A program made the translations under genes and the position numbers. From Pseudomonas sp. SST3 (GTDB lineage Bacteria > Pseudomonadota > Gammaproteobacteria > Pseudomonadales > Pseudomonadaceae), in the NCBI RefSeq assembly GCF_003325755.1, contig NZ_QORI02000008.1, positions 124,001 to 188,000 on the forward strand: a DNA stretch of 64,000 bases, written 5' to 3'. Positions 1 through 8,421 of the stretch are shown in pieces. Below the pieces are notes generated by a model. That model worked only from the letters and a program-made list of their open reading frames with translations, was not told the DNA's origin and did not search any database. Numbering within the stretch: the first letter of the stretch is position 1; each line of letters begins with the position of its first letter.

Positions 1-110
1 GCGGTCTGCCGGAGCAAGCCTTCCCGTGCTTCCTTCGGGCTGGCTCGCGCGAGGCAGCCGAGCTAGCCATGCACCAATCCAGGCGGTTATCCGGACGGCT
101 CGCGGCTCGT

Positions 111-968
111 TCAGGCCGGCAGCGCCGAGCGTGGGCGCAACGTCCAACCGGCGTGTACCACCAGCGTTGCGATGACCAGTGCTCCGCCGTAGAGCGTCGC
201 ACTGGCGGGCATCTCCTGCAGGAAATACCAGGCCCACAGCGATCCCAGCACGCTCTCCAATAGATAGAAGAGCGCCACTTCAGCCGAGGGCAGATAGCGG
301 GTCGCGTTATTGATCAGCAGCGTGGCCAGCGGCATCTGGACCAGACCCATGAGGGCCAATACCCAGTAGCTGGTGGCGCCCAGGCTAAACGGCTGGGAAT
401 TGGGTAGGGCAATCAGCGCGGCGGCCAACCCGCCGAGCGCGATCAGCGGCATCCGATCAATAGCCGGATGGCGGCGTAGCAGCGTGAGGTTGGCGCCCAC
501 CGCCGCCGAGGACAACAGCGCATAGCCGTTACCGGCCAGATCCGTCGGGGTGAAGGCGCCGGCGAATACAATCATGATCCCCAGCGCCGCCACGCCGATC
601 GCCAGCCAGGTGTGCAGCCCCACGTGCTCGCGCAGGAAAAAGCGCGTGAACAGGGCGGCAAACAGCGGCGCCGTGCTGAGCACGACCACCACATTGGCAA
701 CCGTGGTGTGAATAACAGCCAGCACGAAAAAGATCGAAGTAAACGCCAGCAGCAGTGCGGAGCCAGCGCTGATCAGCGGTTGCGCCTTGATACTTGCCCG
801 GCTTTTGGCGGACAGCGAGAACACGCCCAGGGCCACGAACATCAACAGCCCGCGCCAGAACACGATGTTCCAGCCGTCTGCCTGCGCCAGACGCACCAAT
901 AGGCCATCGAAGCTGAGTAAGACGATACCGCTCGTCACGAGCAACAAACCGCGTGCTGAATCTTTCAA
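111..968 (-). CDS. DMT-superfamily (EamA) transporter
   Basis: This 285-residue inner-membrane protein is almost entirely hydrophobic, with about ten transmembrane helices arranged as two EamA repeats, the length and pattern usual for drug/metabolite exporters. It begins with a TTG codon, and GAGGA lies seven bases upstream, which supports that start. The N-terminal segment (LLSFDGLLVRLAQADGW) is the conserved opening of EamA carriers. The substrate cannot be told from sequence. It stands alone; nothing recognisable lies in bases 1-110. Confidence 0.85.
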   Translation of the reverse strand: MKDSARGLLLVTSGIVLLSFDGLLVRLAQADGWNIVFWRGLLMFVALGVFSLSAKSRASIKAQPLISAGSALLLAFTSIFFVLAVIHTTVANVVVVLSTAPLFAALFTRFFLREHVGLHTWLAIGVAALGIMIVFAGAFTPTDLAGNGYALLSSAAVGANLTLLRRHPAIDRMPLIALGGLAAALIALPNSQPFSLGATSYWVLALMGLVQMPLATLLINNATRYLPSAEVALFYLLESVLGSLWAWYFLQEMPASATLYGGALVIATLVVHAGWTLRPRSALPA

Positions 969-1164
969 TCGTATTCCTCGGCGTGCCGCTGACCGGCGTC
1001 GTGGCCTAGCCCGGGCGCGCCCTTGAAGTAGGTCGTCCAGACGCTGCGACGATGATGGCCTTGGTTGTCTTCTCGAACCTGTCCAGAAGCGCCCCCGGGT
1101 GCTGCGGTTCGCGACCTGTATAAGTCATCACGCTAATGAACGACCGGGTCAAGCGATTGTTACG

Positions 1165-1623
1165 CTATCCCTTTAACTGAGATTTCGTGGCGGTTTTATT
1201 CGCATGCCATCCAAAAGAGAGGTTTAGCATTAAATAATAGAGCAAACTTACTGCGGTTATAATGACGAGCCACGTCAGCGTAGACAATGCGGGAATAATG
1301 CTTGTTATTTCAGTAAGCCCTTGTGGGCCTAATGCAACGGAAATAAATATCGCAACGCCAGCAGCCGATATGGTAACTGATGATAATAGGCAGCCTAATA
1401 TCAACTTGTTTTTTTCTGTCTTATCTGGAGCTCTTTTGTTGATTGCTACAAATTGATTGGAGGTGACTATAGAAGCGCCCATAAGCATTGCTATGTTTGC
1501 TCCGGAGCCAAGGTCAATGTCGAAGCCGTGCGCAAGCACGTTAAAAAAGACCATCAATATTGTATTTAATAATGCAAATAGTCCTACATATTTAGCTACT
1601 GATACTTCGTTTTTTGATGTCAT
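1165..1623 (-). CDS. AT-rich four-helix membrane protein (ABZJ_00895-like)
   Basis: This is a 152-residue protein with four predicted membrane segments (about residues 11-32, 42-56, 75-100 and 115-138). The spacing of the helices and the GANIAMLMGASIVTSN stretch recall the ABZJ_00895 family of uncharacterised small membrane proteins, an assignment made from memory only. AAGGA precedes the ATG at a good distance. Base use is much more AT-rich than the neighbours, which suggests recent acquisition. Its position beside a toxin/immunity locus fits an accessory cassette, but no function can be assigned. Confidence 0.6.
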   Translation of the reverse strand: MTSKNEVSVAKYVGLFALLNTILMVFFNVLAHGFDIDLGSGANIAMLMGASIVTSNQFVAINKRAPDKTEKNKLILGCLLSSVTISAAGVAIFISVALGPQGLTEITSIIPALSTLTWLVIITAVSLLYYLMLNLSFGWHANKTATKSQLKG

Positions 1624-1732
1624 GGAACGTCCTTGTAGTGTATGTTGAATGGATAAGCTAGAAAAAATTCAGCTTTTGTAGTCTAGTTGCAAAGCGATCA
1701 ATTGAATTGTGGTGGATGCTGGTGTGTCGTCT

Positions 1733-2138
1733 TCAATCTGCCGTGAGCTTTAGTAGGCCAACTGTCAAAAGTAGCCAAGTCATACCAGCAAAGCATAGCC
1801 ACCAAGCTATTACCATGCGGGGTTTAATGAAGCGGGGCAAGTTGCGAACTTCGCTTTCCAAAAGGTCTCCGCGGTTTATGTGACCATTGAGGAACAATGC
1901 TAGCTGCCAAACTGCTGGTTAGAATAAAACGAGAGTAAAGACCGCTATTACCCCAGAGCATTTTCTGTCTTAGCACATATTCGCTGTTCGGTAACGTGTG
2001 GAGAATCGTGTCGAGATTTCGGTATGCCATGACAAGAATCATGAGCATGCCGGAGGACCCAATCACGAACGGAGCCAGAAGAAAGGCGATTTGGAAGTCT
2101 AAGGGCCAAGTTTCAAACCAAGCACTGAAATTTATCAC
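1733..2138 (-). pseudogene. Second immunity-gene copy, frameshifted
   Basis: This is a paralogue of the immunity protein at 2314-2712. Both share the opening pattern ending FLLAPFVIG and the segment around the ALPNS/TLPNS and SSL motifs. The open frame breaks at about 1890; skipping one base there restores a collinear match through to the end, with the restored frame reading LNGHINRGDLLESEV and stopping at 1733-1735. The GTG start overlaps the stop of the toxin-tail remnant upstream (GTGA), the same overlap geometry as the intact pair. It is either a decayed duplicate or carries one sequencing indel. The length after repair would be about 134 residues, close to the intact copy. Confidence 0.6.
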
Positions 2139-2312
2139 TGGCTCCTTTTGAAAATTTTGTCCCCGGCCAGTTCTCCCGCCCAGCCATCACCGGCACCGCC
2201 AGCAACCGAAGCCGCCCGGCTACTACCAGATCGCAAACAATTCCATCTTCGCCACCCGAAGCTATTCCTATCGCAGCACAAATCGGTGGTGTATGAATCG
2301 ACTGCCGGCCTC
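2135..2312 (-). pseudogene. Remnant of toxin C-terminus (duplicated)
   Basis: Read in one minus-strand frame this stretch gives ICAAIGIASGG; after a frame change near 2205 it gives SVAGGAGDGWAGELAGDKIF and a stop. Together they match the last 50 or so residues of the 420-residue effector at 2709-3971 (ICAAIGLGSGG, then ASAAGGAIGGGSGEKGGEIL). It begins directly after the stop of the intact immunity gene and ends by overlapping the start of the second immunity copy. This is therefore an orphan toxin tail plus immunity module made by tandem duplication. It is frameshifted and has no start, so it is not expected to be functional. Confidence 0.6.
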
Positions 2313-2313
2313 T

Positions 2314-2712
2314 TCAGCTTCCGGCGTACTTGATCAGGACAAATGCCAAAGAAAGCCACGCCATGCCAATAAATGCGAGCTTGGTGGACAACGTCATGAT
2401 TCGCCGTAGCGAGGGTGGAAAGTTGCTGACATCGTTGGCATCGAGCACACCTTTACGGACGTTGAATTCTGAGAGGAGCAGGGCTCCGCTGAGCGAACTG
2501 ACCAAGTAGCATCGCGAAGCCAGACTCGTTGTTCCCACAATATCCTGCTGTCTTGCCCAGGCGCTGTTTGGAAGCGCTGAGAGCATCGTGTCGAAATGCC
2601 GGGAACAGGCTATGTAGATACCAATGGCCACACCAGATAGTCCAATCACGAAAGGGGCCAGCAAAAAAGCAAATGCCAATCCAGGGTGCCATGTATCGAT
2701 ATCAAAATTCAT
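2314..2712 (-). CDS. Putative membrane immunity protein
   Basis: This 132-residue protein has three probable membrane segments (about residues 11-35, 67-82 and 111-130). The ATG at 2712 overlaps the effector stop codon by four bases (ATGA), so the two genes are translationally coupled. A longer open frame runs upstream to 2889 but lies inside the effector gene and is rejected. Small multi-span proteins coupled to a glycine-zipper toxin are typical immunity partners, as with Tsi4 for Tse4 in P. aeruginosa. That role is inferred from layout, not from recognised homology. Confidence 0.6.
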   Translation of the reverse strand: MNFDIDTWHPGLAFAFLLAPFVIGLSGVAIGIYIACSRHFDTMLSALPNSAWARQQDIVGTTSLASRCYLVSSLSGALLLSEFNVRKGVLDANDVSNFPPSLRRIMTLSTKLAFIGMAWLSLAFVLIKYAGS

Positions 2713-3971
2713 GGCTGCATCCACTCGTACAATATTTCTCCGCCCTTTTCCCCGGATCCGCCGCCAATAGCTCCTCCCGCCGCCGAAGCTCCGCCTACTA
2801 CAACTAGGGCGCAAATAACACCGCCGATACCGCCAGAGCCCAGTCCGATGGCTGCGCAAATAGCCGGGGCAGCGCCGCTCCCCATCCAAACGCCTACAGA
2901 TCCACCACCCAACGCTCCAGCAACACTTCCCGTCTCTGTAAATCTAATCCTCTGACATGCCTGGGTCTCGCCGGCCTGACAAACCTCTTGGACTTTCAAG
3001 GCAGAGGCCGTGCCGCCCAGGGCAATACCTATATAGGTGCCGTTCTTGAGGTACTTCGCCGCCTTAGCAATTTCATTCATGTGGGTCGCGTATCCGGGAA
3101 TCTGCCCCGGTGCGCCGCCTTTGCTCCAATGGTGCACCAAGCTACGGGTGGAAATACCGAGGTCCTGGCGCAGGGTTGGGTAGTTGCCCAGTCCCAGTTG
3201 CTTGCCGAGAAAGGTCGCCTTCAGCTGATTGTCGAGCTGTCGGTATAGCTGTTGGCGGGACGTGAAGAATAGCTGGCTGCGTAGATGACCATGCGCTGCG
3301 AACTCGCGCTGATGAAGGTATTCGATATCGCGCAGCGTGTTCTCGATTTGCTTCAAGCCGTTCCCGAGCACGTCAGTGCCGAGCCCCAGCGACCCGCTTG
3401 CGCCACCCACCATCAAAGCGATTTCGGCTTGATGGTCAGCCATGAAATTGGCTTCGCTCTCGCTCAATGACTTCAGAGCCGCGCGCACCTCGGCGGCAGC
3501 CGCCATTAGGTCAGCTTCTTCACGTGAGCACGCGGCTGGGTTGATCAGGTTGCCCAGGACGAACATTTCCCCGGCTTTGAAGCCTTTCGCAAAGGTTGGA
3601 TTCAGCGCCTTGATGCGATTGACCAGGTGTTTGTGAGGCGCGTCGGCGAACAGCCTGGCAAGCACCCGCTCGCCGGACATGCTGCGCGGCACCCGGTAGA
3701 AGCCGGGCGGCAAAGCCTCGGGAACCTTGAGCATATCGGGCGGCGGCCAATCCGATAGTTCTGGAGCGGCTTCGACCTTTTGCTCCCAGGCGGCAAAGGA
3801 GGCGCCACCGCTACCGGGCTTGCTCTTCGGCATCTCAGCCTGTCGGCTCCAGCCACGATCAGGCAGCCAACTTGAATCGCGGCTGCCAGTGCTGTCAGGC
3901 TTCCAGCCGGTGTCCAGATCCCACCCCTGATCGAACGGGTAGGCTGCGTCTTTGAGGGTGTCCGTCCCCAT
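2709..3971 (-). CDS. Putative pore-forming antibacterial effector (glycine zipper)
   Basis: This 420-residue protein has a polar, Trp/Asp-rich N-terminus without a signal peptide. A LysM-like segment lies at about 84-142 (FYRVPRSMSGERVLARLF, then LNPTFAKGFKAGEMFVLGNL), an alpha-helical middle at 145-300, and a glycine-rich membrane-insertion region at about 346-408 with repeated GxxxG-type spacing. A cytoplasmic-type start, a late glycine zipper and a coupled membrane immunity gene match the plan of type VI secretion effectors of the Tse4 class, which form ion-selective pores in the inner membrane. Identity as a T6SS cargo is inference; no VgrG, Hcp or PAAR gene is in the window. AAGGAAG precedes the ATG. 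Confidence 0.55.
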   Translation of the reverse strand: MGTDTLKDAAYPFDQGWDLDTGWKPDSTGSRDSSWLPDRGWSRQAEMPKSKPGSGGASFAAWEQKVEAAPELSDWPPPDMLKVPEALPPGFYRVPRSMSGERVLARLFADAPHKHLVNRIKALNPTFAKGFKAGEMFVLGNLINPAACSREEADLMAAAAEVRAALKSLSESEANFMADHQAEIALMVGGASGSLGLGTDVLGNGLKQIENTLRDIEYLHQREFAAHGHLRSQLFFTSRQQLYRQLDNQLKATFLGKQLGLGNYPTLRQDLGISTRSLVHHWSKGGAPGQIPGYATHMNEIAKAAKYLKNGTYIGIALGGTASALKVQEVCQAGETQACQRIRFTETGSVAGALGGGSVGVWMGSGAAPAICAAIGLGSGGIGGVICALVVVGGASAAGGAIGGGSGEKGGEILYEWMQP

Positions 3972-4222
3972 GAAAATCTTCCTTGTGCTGTCGAATCAGG
4001 GGCAGTCTATCTGTATGAGGGCCTCGGCTAATCAGCGCTTGTTCACGAAAGTTGCGCGTGACGCTGCCAGTGGCTATTTCGTTCGGAGTCAATACCTGCC
4101 TGTCACTGTCGCTTCTTCCGCCCACTTCGCACGTCGTGCAAAGGCGAAGCTGTCGGTAGGGCTGACGGAAGTGAGGCAGGACCCAGTGATAGGGCCAGGA
4201 AATAACTAGTGCCCAGGACTGC

Positions 4223-4576
4223 TTAGCCTCGCTCAACTTCGTGCAGAAAACTCTCCAGAACCTTTCGGCTTTGAGCCAGCTCTGCGGCCTTCTGATCGGC
4301 AACGCGGATTTGCTCATACAGGACGTTACGCAGCTCGTCACAGGGCTCGAACGCCAAGCCTTCGCCTCTCACGCATGGCAAGAACTTCAATATGGTCGCT
4401 AGGGTCATGCCGGCCGCGCCCAGTAACCTTATGCGCTCGACGGTGCGTAATTCTTCCGGAGCATAATCGCGATACCCGCTGGCTGTGCGTTTGGGTTTCA
4501 GCAGTCCTTCGCCTTCGTAGTAACGGAGCATTCTGACACTGACGCCAGAACGCTTGGATAGCTCGCCTATTTTCAT
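4223..4576 (-). CDS. MerR-family transcriptional regulator
   Basis: This 117-residue regulator has the N-terminal winged helix-turn-helix of MerR proteins (MKIGELSKRSGVSVRMLRYY) followed by a coiled-coil dimerisation helix. Two cysteines (CVRGEG near residue 69 and PCDEL near 79) lie in the effector-binding part; whether they bind metal or sense redox is unknown. It is divergent from the class IV aminotransferase gene, and a perfect 24-bp palindrome sits in an over-long promoter spacer between them, the classic MerR arrangement. It probably controls itself and the aminotransferase. Confidence 0.88.
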   Translation of the reverse strand: MKIGELSKRSGVSVRMLRYYEGEGLLKPKRTASGYRDYAPEELRTVERIRLLGAAGMTLATILKFLPCVRGEGLAFEPCDELRNVLYEQIRVADQKAAELAQSRKVLESFLHEVERG

Positions 4577-4591
4577 CGTTTGTTTCGCCTT

Positions 4592-4615
4592 GACTCTGAC
4601 AGCGCTGTCAGAGTC
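4592..4615. promoter_or_regulatory. MerR-type operator in a long-spacer promoter
   Basis: GACTCTGACAGC is followed directly by its exact reverse complement, a perfect 24-bp palindrome. It lies between a TTGACT -35 (4590-4595) and a GATGAT -10 candidate (4616-4621) with a 20-bp spacer, longer than the usual 17. MerR proteins act by untwisting such promoters. The promoter points rightward to the aminotransferase. Confidence 0.7.
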
Positions 4616-4660
4616 GATGATAGGGGCTCGATCAACTGAGCACCATCAGGAGCTGTTCTC

Positions 4661-5475
4661 ATGGCGACCCAACCGAACCCTTACCCTTCATTCATCAATG
4701 GTCAACCTGTCACCGCGTTGCAACTCAACCCGCTGGCTTTTGCTGGGTTTGCACACTTCACGGCGATGCAGGTGAGAAACGCCAAGGTCAAGGCGCTGGA
4801 TCTTCACCTGGACCGTCTGCGCAATGCCTCCCTGGCGTTTTTTGGCCGGGCGCGTCTGATGAGCTTCTGCGCTCATACATTCGGATGGCGATTCAAGAGG
4901 GGGCGAGAGACCAGTCGCTGACGGTCACCGTCTTCTCTCCCCATGGCGAATTCACCGCCGATAGCATGGATGTTGAGCCTGGCGTGCTCGTGCGTACCGC
5001 CGCTCCGTCTGATGGACCGAAAGGCCCGTTACGCTTGAGTGCCATCGCGCACCAGCGGCCTCTGGCCACGATCAAGCATGTCGGCGAAGTAGGCAAGACC
5101 TACTACCTGCACCAAGCTATACGGCAGGGCTTTGACGATGCGGCGTTTCTCGATGATCGCGGGCATCTGAGTGAGGCCACCATCTGGAACCTGGTGTTCT
5201 GGGATGGAGATACGGTGATCTGGCCCCGGGCCGAAATGCTGAAAGGCACCATGATGGGCATGGTTCAGCGTCAACTTGCACGCCTGAATGTGCCGCAGCG
5301 CCACGAGTTCATCACGCTTGAACGCCTGAACGAACTCTCCGGTGCGGCGGTGATGAACTCATGGACGCCGGGGATTCCCGTTACCGCGATCGCCTCCCAT
5401 ACCATTGACGAGGCAAGACCTTTCATCGAGCTGCTGCACAAGGCCCACGAGGCTGAGCCAGCCGAGTTTCCCTAA
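4661..5475 (+). pseudogene. Class IV aminotransferase (PLP), frameshifted
   Basis: Two overlapping frames together encode about 271 residues of a branched-chain/D-amino-acid aminotransferase-like protein. The first (4661 to about 4857) reads FINGQPVTALQLNPLAFAGF; the second resumes DELLRSYIRMAIQEGARDQS and runs to 5475. One base appears to be missing near 4857. The second part carries the likely PLP lysine (VGKTYY, at about 5093) and the conserved SEATIWNL loop. The second half is repeated at 8419-8782. The intact divergent MerR gene and operator suggest a recently functional gene, so an indel error is a real alternative to decay. Confidence 0.7.
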
Positions 5476-5621
5476 GAATGGCTGGAGACATTGCCCCCTG
5501 ATATCCCGCCGGCTTTGGCGGGTTCCCTCGTTGCTCGAGGGGCACCGAGCGCTGCTTAACCTGTTAGTCGGGTCGAGGAAAACGTGAGCGGAAAGAGGAC
5601 AGGAAAATAAATCTGTCCCCT
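5112..5621 (+). repeat. Direct repeat copy 1 (aminotransferase tail plus downstream)
   Basis: This segment matches 8419-8929 closely, with no indel in the coding part (constant offset of 3307 bases). It covers the last 120 or so codons of the aminotransferase, a GC-rich hairpin, the run GCTTAACCTGTTAGTCGGGT, and ends in GGAAAATAAATCTGTCCCC. The two copies bracket the Kelch/SnoaL/LysR block. Confidence 0.85.
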
Positions 5622-5678
5622 TTTCCAGTGATGATACGAGCACTCTTAATGTTATTCCTAATGCACATGAGCAGGTTT

Positions 5679-6716
5679 TTATCGAGCCGGGATTACAAGC
5701 ACTTCATGGACGCGGCTGGCCTGAGCGCCGCCGACTTTCTCGCCCCCACCGATCAAGAAGATTCGGTCATCTACCGTCGCGGCACCGAGTCCATGCCGCG
5801 GCGTAGGCAGAGGGGGAAGCTCCGACCATTTGTCCTCACCCGGGTCGTAAGCCCAGGCTTCGGCGAACACCTTCTTGTCTGGCACCCACTGTTCCCCACC
5901 GAAGACGTACAACCGTCCTCCATGCGCTGCAGCTGCCAGGCCGCCTCGGGCCTGAGGCATCGGTGCTTTGACCTCCCAATGGTCGCTGGCAGGGTCGTAG
6001 ACTTCCAAGGTTGCCACGTTCACCTGGCGCAGACTGCCATCTGGCTCCTTCAATGCCTGGCGCCCGCCGACGACGTAGATTTTGGCGTCGATGACAGCAG
6101 CAGCGGCGCTATTTCGGGCGCTGGGCGCGTCTGCGGTTCGGGTCCATTGGCCGGTCAGTGGATTCAGCACGTCCGCGCGAGCCGTATCAGCATGGTCATT
6201 GAAATGCGAGGCACCAGGCGTTGCAGCGGCACGCCCGCCAATCGCATAGATTTTTCCATTCACGTTCGCCACCACGCCTTCGGCACGCGCCACCGGCAAG
6301 GCTGGGCCCGTGGACCAGCGGTCGGCGCGGGGGTCGTAGACAAACACGGTGGCCTGCGCGTACCAGAAGGGAAATCCGCCGGAGAATCCCCCAACGCCAT
6401 AGATCAGCCCTCCGGCTTCGGCAAGGGCAATGTGGTGCCGCGCCTCGGGCAGCGGCGTCAGCGGGGTCCAACGGTCCGACTTTACGTCATATGCTTCGAA
6501 GTGCGCCGAGAAGCCCGTTGGAGGAGTCAGTACACCGCCTGCGACATAGACATTGCTATTCAACACGGCTGGATAGATTTCCTGGCGCGCTAGGGACGCG
6601 TCGGCTGCACGTGACCAGCGAAACGATGTGCCCGCTTCTGCATTTAACTCCGCCGAGGCTTTGTCAGGACTTGCCGCGAGTGCCACAGCAAGCAGCACTG
6701 GAAAAATCGGTTTCAA
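5679..6716 (-). CDS. Exported Kelch-repeat protein
   Basis: This protein of about 345 residues begins with a signal peptide (MKPIFPVLLAVALAASPDKA) followed by five or six Kelch repeats with the usual GG pairs (VYVAGG, YGVGGFSGG, YAIGGR, YVVGGR, YVFGGE, FLIGGG), giving a beta-propeller. I chose the TTG at 6716 because AAAGGAG lies just upstream. The longer frame to 6860 would overlap the next gene and bury the signal peptide. It probably acts in the periplasm or outside the cell; the ligand is unknown. It follows the SnoaL-like gene on the same strand and may be co-transcribed. Confidence 0.75.
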   Translation of the reverse strand: MKPIFPVLLAVALAASPDKASAELNAEAGTSFRWSRAADASLARQEIYPAVLNSNVYVAGGVLTPPTGFSAHFEAYDVKSDRWTPLTPLPEARHHIALAEAGGLIYGVGGFSGGFPFWYAQATVFVYDPRADRWSTGPALPVARAEGVVANVNGKIYAIGGRAAATPGASHFNDHADTARADVLNPLTGQWTRTADAPSARNSAAAAVIDAKIYVVGGRQALKEPDGSLRQVNVATLEVYDPASDHWEVKAPMPQARGGLAAAAHGGRLYVFGGEQWVPDKKVFAEAWAYDPGEDKWSELPPLPTPRHGLGAATVDDRIFLIGGGEKVGGAQASRVHEVLVIPAR

Positions 6717-6796
6717 AATAAGGACTCCTTTAGTTTTTGGAGTGAGCTGTAGGCACATATCCGGCGGAGGTTTCCGATTGTCCTGGGAAATCCAGA

Positions 6797-7243
6797 TCAG
6801 GCCTGTGGCGGGAATTGGTTGAGCTGGAGGAAAAGGCCGAACCAGTCCTCCAAATGCCATGTGGTGGTGATGCGCCCTCCGTCGAGGGAGTGAAACTCGT
6901 GCAGGCGAAAGCTCACCTTCTTGCCGGTGGGTGCGATGCGGAAGAGTTCACCCTGATGCGTGCCGCTGATTTCGGCGCGCACGGCAGTCCGTCCGGGCTC
7001 CTGAACCATGTCGTGGACGGTGACCTCTACGTCCGGAAACGCATGGATGACACTGCGGATGATGGACTTGATACCTTCCGGCCCAGGCCCTTGGCCCGGC
7101 GCCAGCGGAATGTCATCCCATGCAGGCGCGAGGACTTCATCCACCAAATCGGGATTTTTGTCACTGAACGCGCGATAGAAGGTTTCCACTGCTAGTCGCT
7201 CAACGCGGAGTCGGTCGGAGACGTTAATGCCGGATGTATTCAT
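6797..7243 (-). CDS. SnoaL-like / ester cyclase family protein
   Basis: This 148-residue protein has the NTF2-like fold signature of SnoaL-type polyketide cyclases and related ester cyclases: an early helix with FYRAFSDKNPDLVDEVLAP, a central IKSIIRSVIHAFPDVEVTV, and a closing TTWHLEDWFGLFLQL. Members of this family act on small hydrophobic substrates, but many have no known reaction. It is divergent from the LysR gene at 7338, which is its most likely regulator, and lies upstream of the Kelch protein gene. Confidence 0.8.
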   Translation of the reverse strand: MNTSGINVSDRLRVERLAVETFYRAFSDKNPDLVDEVLAPAWDDIPLAPGQGPGPEGIKSIIRSVIHAFPDVEVTVHDMVQEPGRTAVRAEISGTHQGELFRIAPTGKKVSFRLHEFHSLDGGRITTTWHLEDWFGLFLQLNQFPPQA

Positions 7244-7337
7244 GGTCGGTGCTCACTGGGTGATGCGGATAGTGGCATCGTGTCGTTGTTGGTAAAATCC
7301 GTCTAACAAATAATCGATATAAATGCATATTTGATTT

Positions 7338-8249
7338 ATGAATTTTCACGGCATTGACCTAAACTTGCTGGTGGCCTTCGACGCCTTGATGAGCGAGCGA
7401 AACGTGAGTCGCGCTGCTGTCCAAGTTGGCGTGAGCCAGCCCGCCATGAGTGCGGCGTTGTCGAGGTTGCGAAAGCTCTTCGGTGACCCGCTATTCCTGC
7501 GTAGCGCCAAAGGCTTGCTGCCCACCCCGCGCGCAAGGGATCTGGCCGAACCGATCGCGCAAGCCTTGCTACAGATCGAATCCACGCTCGTGGAGAAGCC
7601 CACGTTTTTACCCGGAAAGGCAGCGTTGACGTTCAAACTGGGGCTATCGGACTACCCGGCCTTCGTGCTGCTGCCCTTGCTGCTGCAAGCGCTTGCGGAG
7701 ATAGCGCCCGGAGTGTCTTTGAACGTACATGCGTTCACGGACCGAGATCACGCTGTCGATCTGTTGGATGCAGGCGTGATCGACGCGGCCATCGGCGTGC
7801 CGCCAACACAGGCCGATGGCCGGATACTAACGCGTCGGTTACTCAGGGACGAGTTCGTCACGATTGTCTCCAGCGGTCACCCGGCTGCCAGGCATGGGAT
7901 GACCCTGAGAAACTATCTAGATCTACCGCACGTTCTCGTGTCTCCCGAAGGGGAGTTATACGGCCTTGTCGATCAAGCGCTCGCGCAGCAGGGCAGGAAA
8001 CGCAAGCTCGGACTGACGCTCCCACAGATGTTTGCCGTACCGGCGATCGTGGCGCGAACCAGCATGTCGGCCACGGTATTGAAGCGGGTTGCTCGCTACT
8101 CGCCGGCTGGGCAAGAACTGATGTTATTTCCGCCCCCGGTCCAGCTGCCCGAGGTCGTATTCGACCTCATCTGGCATAGACGCAGTGATTCTCATCCTGC
8201 TCAGTGTTGGCTCAGGAACTTTATCGACGAGCAGGCTAGGTTTCTGTAA
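7338..8249 (+). CDS. LysR-family transcriptional regulator
   Basis: This 303-residue regulator has an N-terminal winged helix-turn-helix (NVSRAAVQVGVSQPAMSAAL, residues 22-41, then SRLRKLFGDPLFLR) and a C-terminal co-inducer domain. The ATG follows an AT-rich stretch that holds ATAAATGCATATTTGAT, a dyad that may be the LysR box. By position it should control the divergent SnoaL-like and Kelch genes. Its 3' end is followed after 17 bases by the integron-integrase remnant. Confidence 0.9.
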   Translation: MNFHGIDLNLLVAFDALMSERNVSRAAVQVGVSQPAMSAALSRLRKLFGDPLFLRSAKGLLPTPRARDLAEPIAQALLQIESTLVEKPTFLPGKAALTFKLGLSDYPAFVLLPLLLQALAEIAPGVSLNVHAFTDRDHAVDLLDAGVIDAAIGVPPTQADGRILTRRLLRDEFVTIVSSGHPAARHGMTLRNYLDLPHVLVSPEGELYGLVDQALAQQGRKRKLGLTLPQMFAVPAIVARTSMSATVLKRVARYSPAGQELMLFPPPVQLPEVVFDLIWHRRSDSHPAQCWLRNFIDEQARFL

Positions 8250-8266
8250 CGACCAATCAGCTAAAA

Positions 8267-8421
8267 GTGCAGTTTCGAGAATCCGCTTATGTTCAATGGG
8301 CTAGGGCGTTTGTTCGCTTTCGCAAGCGTCGCCATCCTGCGGAGATGGGAGCGGCCGAAGTCGAGCATTTTTTGACTCACGTCGTGTTAGAGCGGAATGT
8401 ATCGGCCTCGATCCAGAACCA
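8267..8421 (+). pseudogene. Integron integrase (IntI) N-terminal remnant
   Basis: About 50 codons read AYVQWARAFVRFRKRRHPAE, then MGAAEVEHFLTHVVLERNVS. This is the N-terminal core-binding region of integron integrases (compare IntI1, with its RHPATLG and EVEAFLS motifs). The catalytic domain with its Arg-His-Arg-Tyr residues is absent. The fragment is cut at the CCAGGC junction, where the duplicated aminotransferase tail begins in the same frame. It cannot be an active recombinase, but it marks past integron activity here. Confidence 0.75.

Noticed and set aside
2314..2889. 191-residue frame for the immunity gene
   Set aside because: The first 59 residues lie inside the effector gene and are Arg/Gly-rich shadow sequence; the ATG at 2712 with ATGA coupling is the better start.
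3972..4222. Short open frames between the effector and merR
   Set aside because: Frames on both strands are short and have no ribosome site or motif; I see nothing definite in these 251 bases.
5552..5572. Possible attC-like core GCTTAACCTGTTAGTC
   Set aside because: GCTTAAC fits RYYYAAC, but GTTAGTC breaks the GTTRRRY rule and the two are only two bases apart, too close for an attC site. It also occurs in repeat copy 2.
5628..6593. 321-residue open frame opposite the Kelch gene
   Set aside because: The Kelch protein has a signal peptide, ribosome site and regular repeats; the opposite frame has none.
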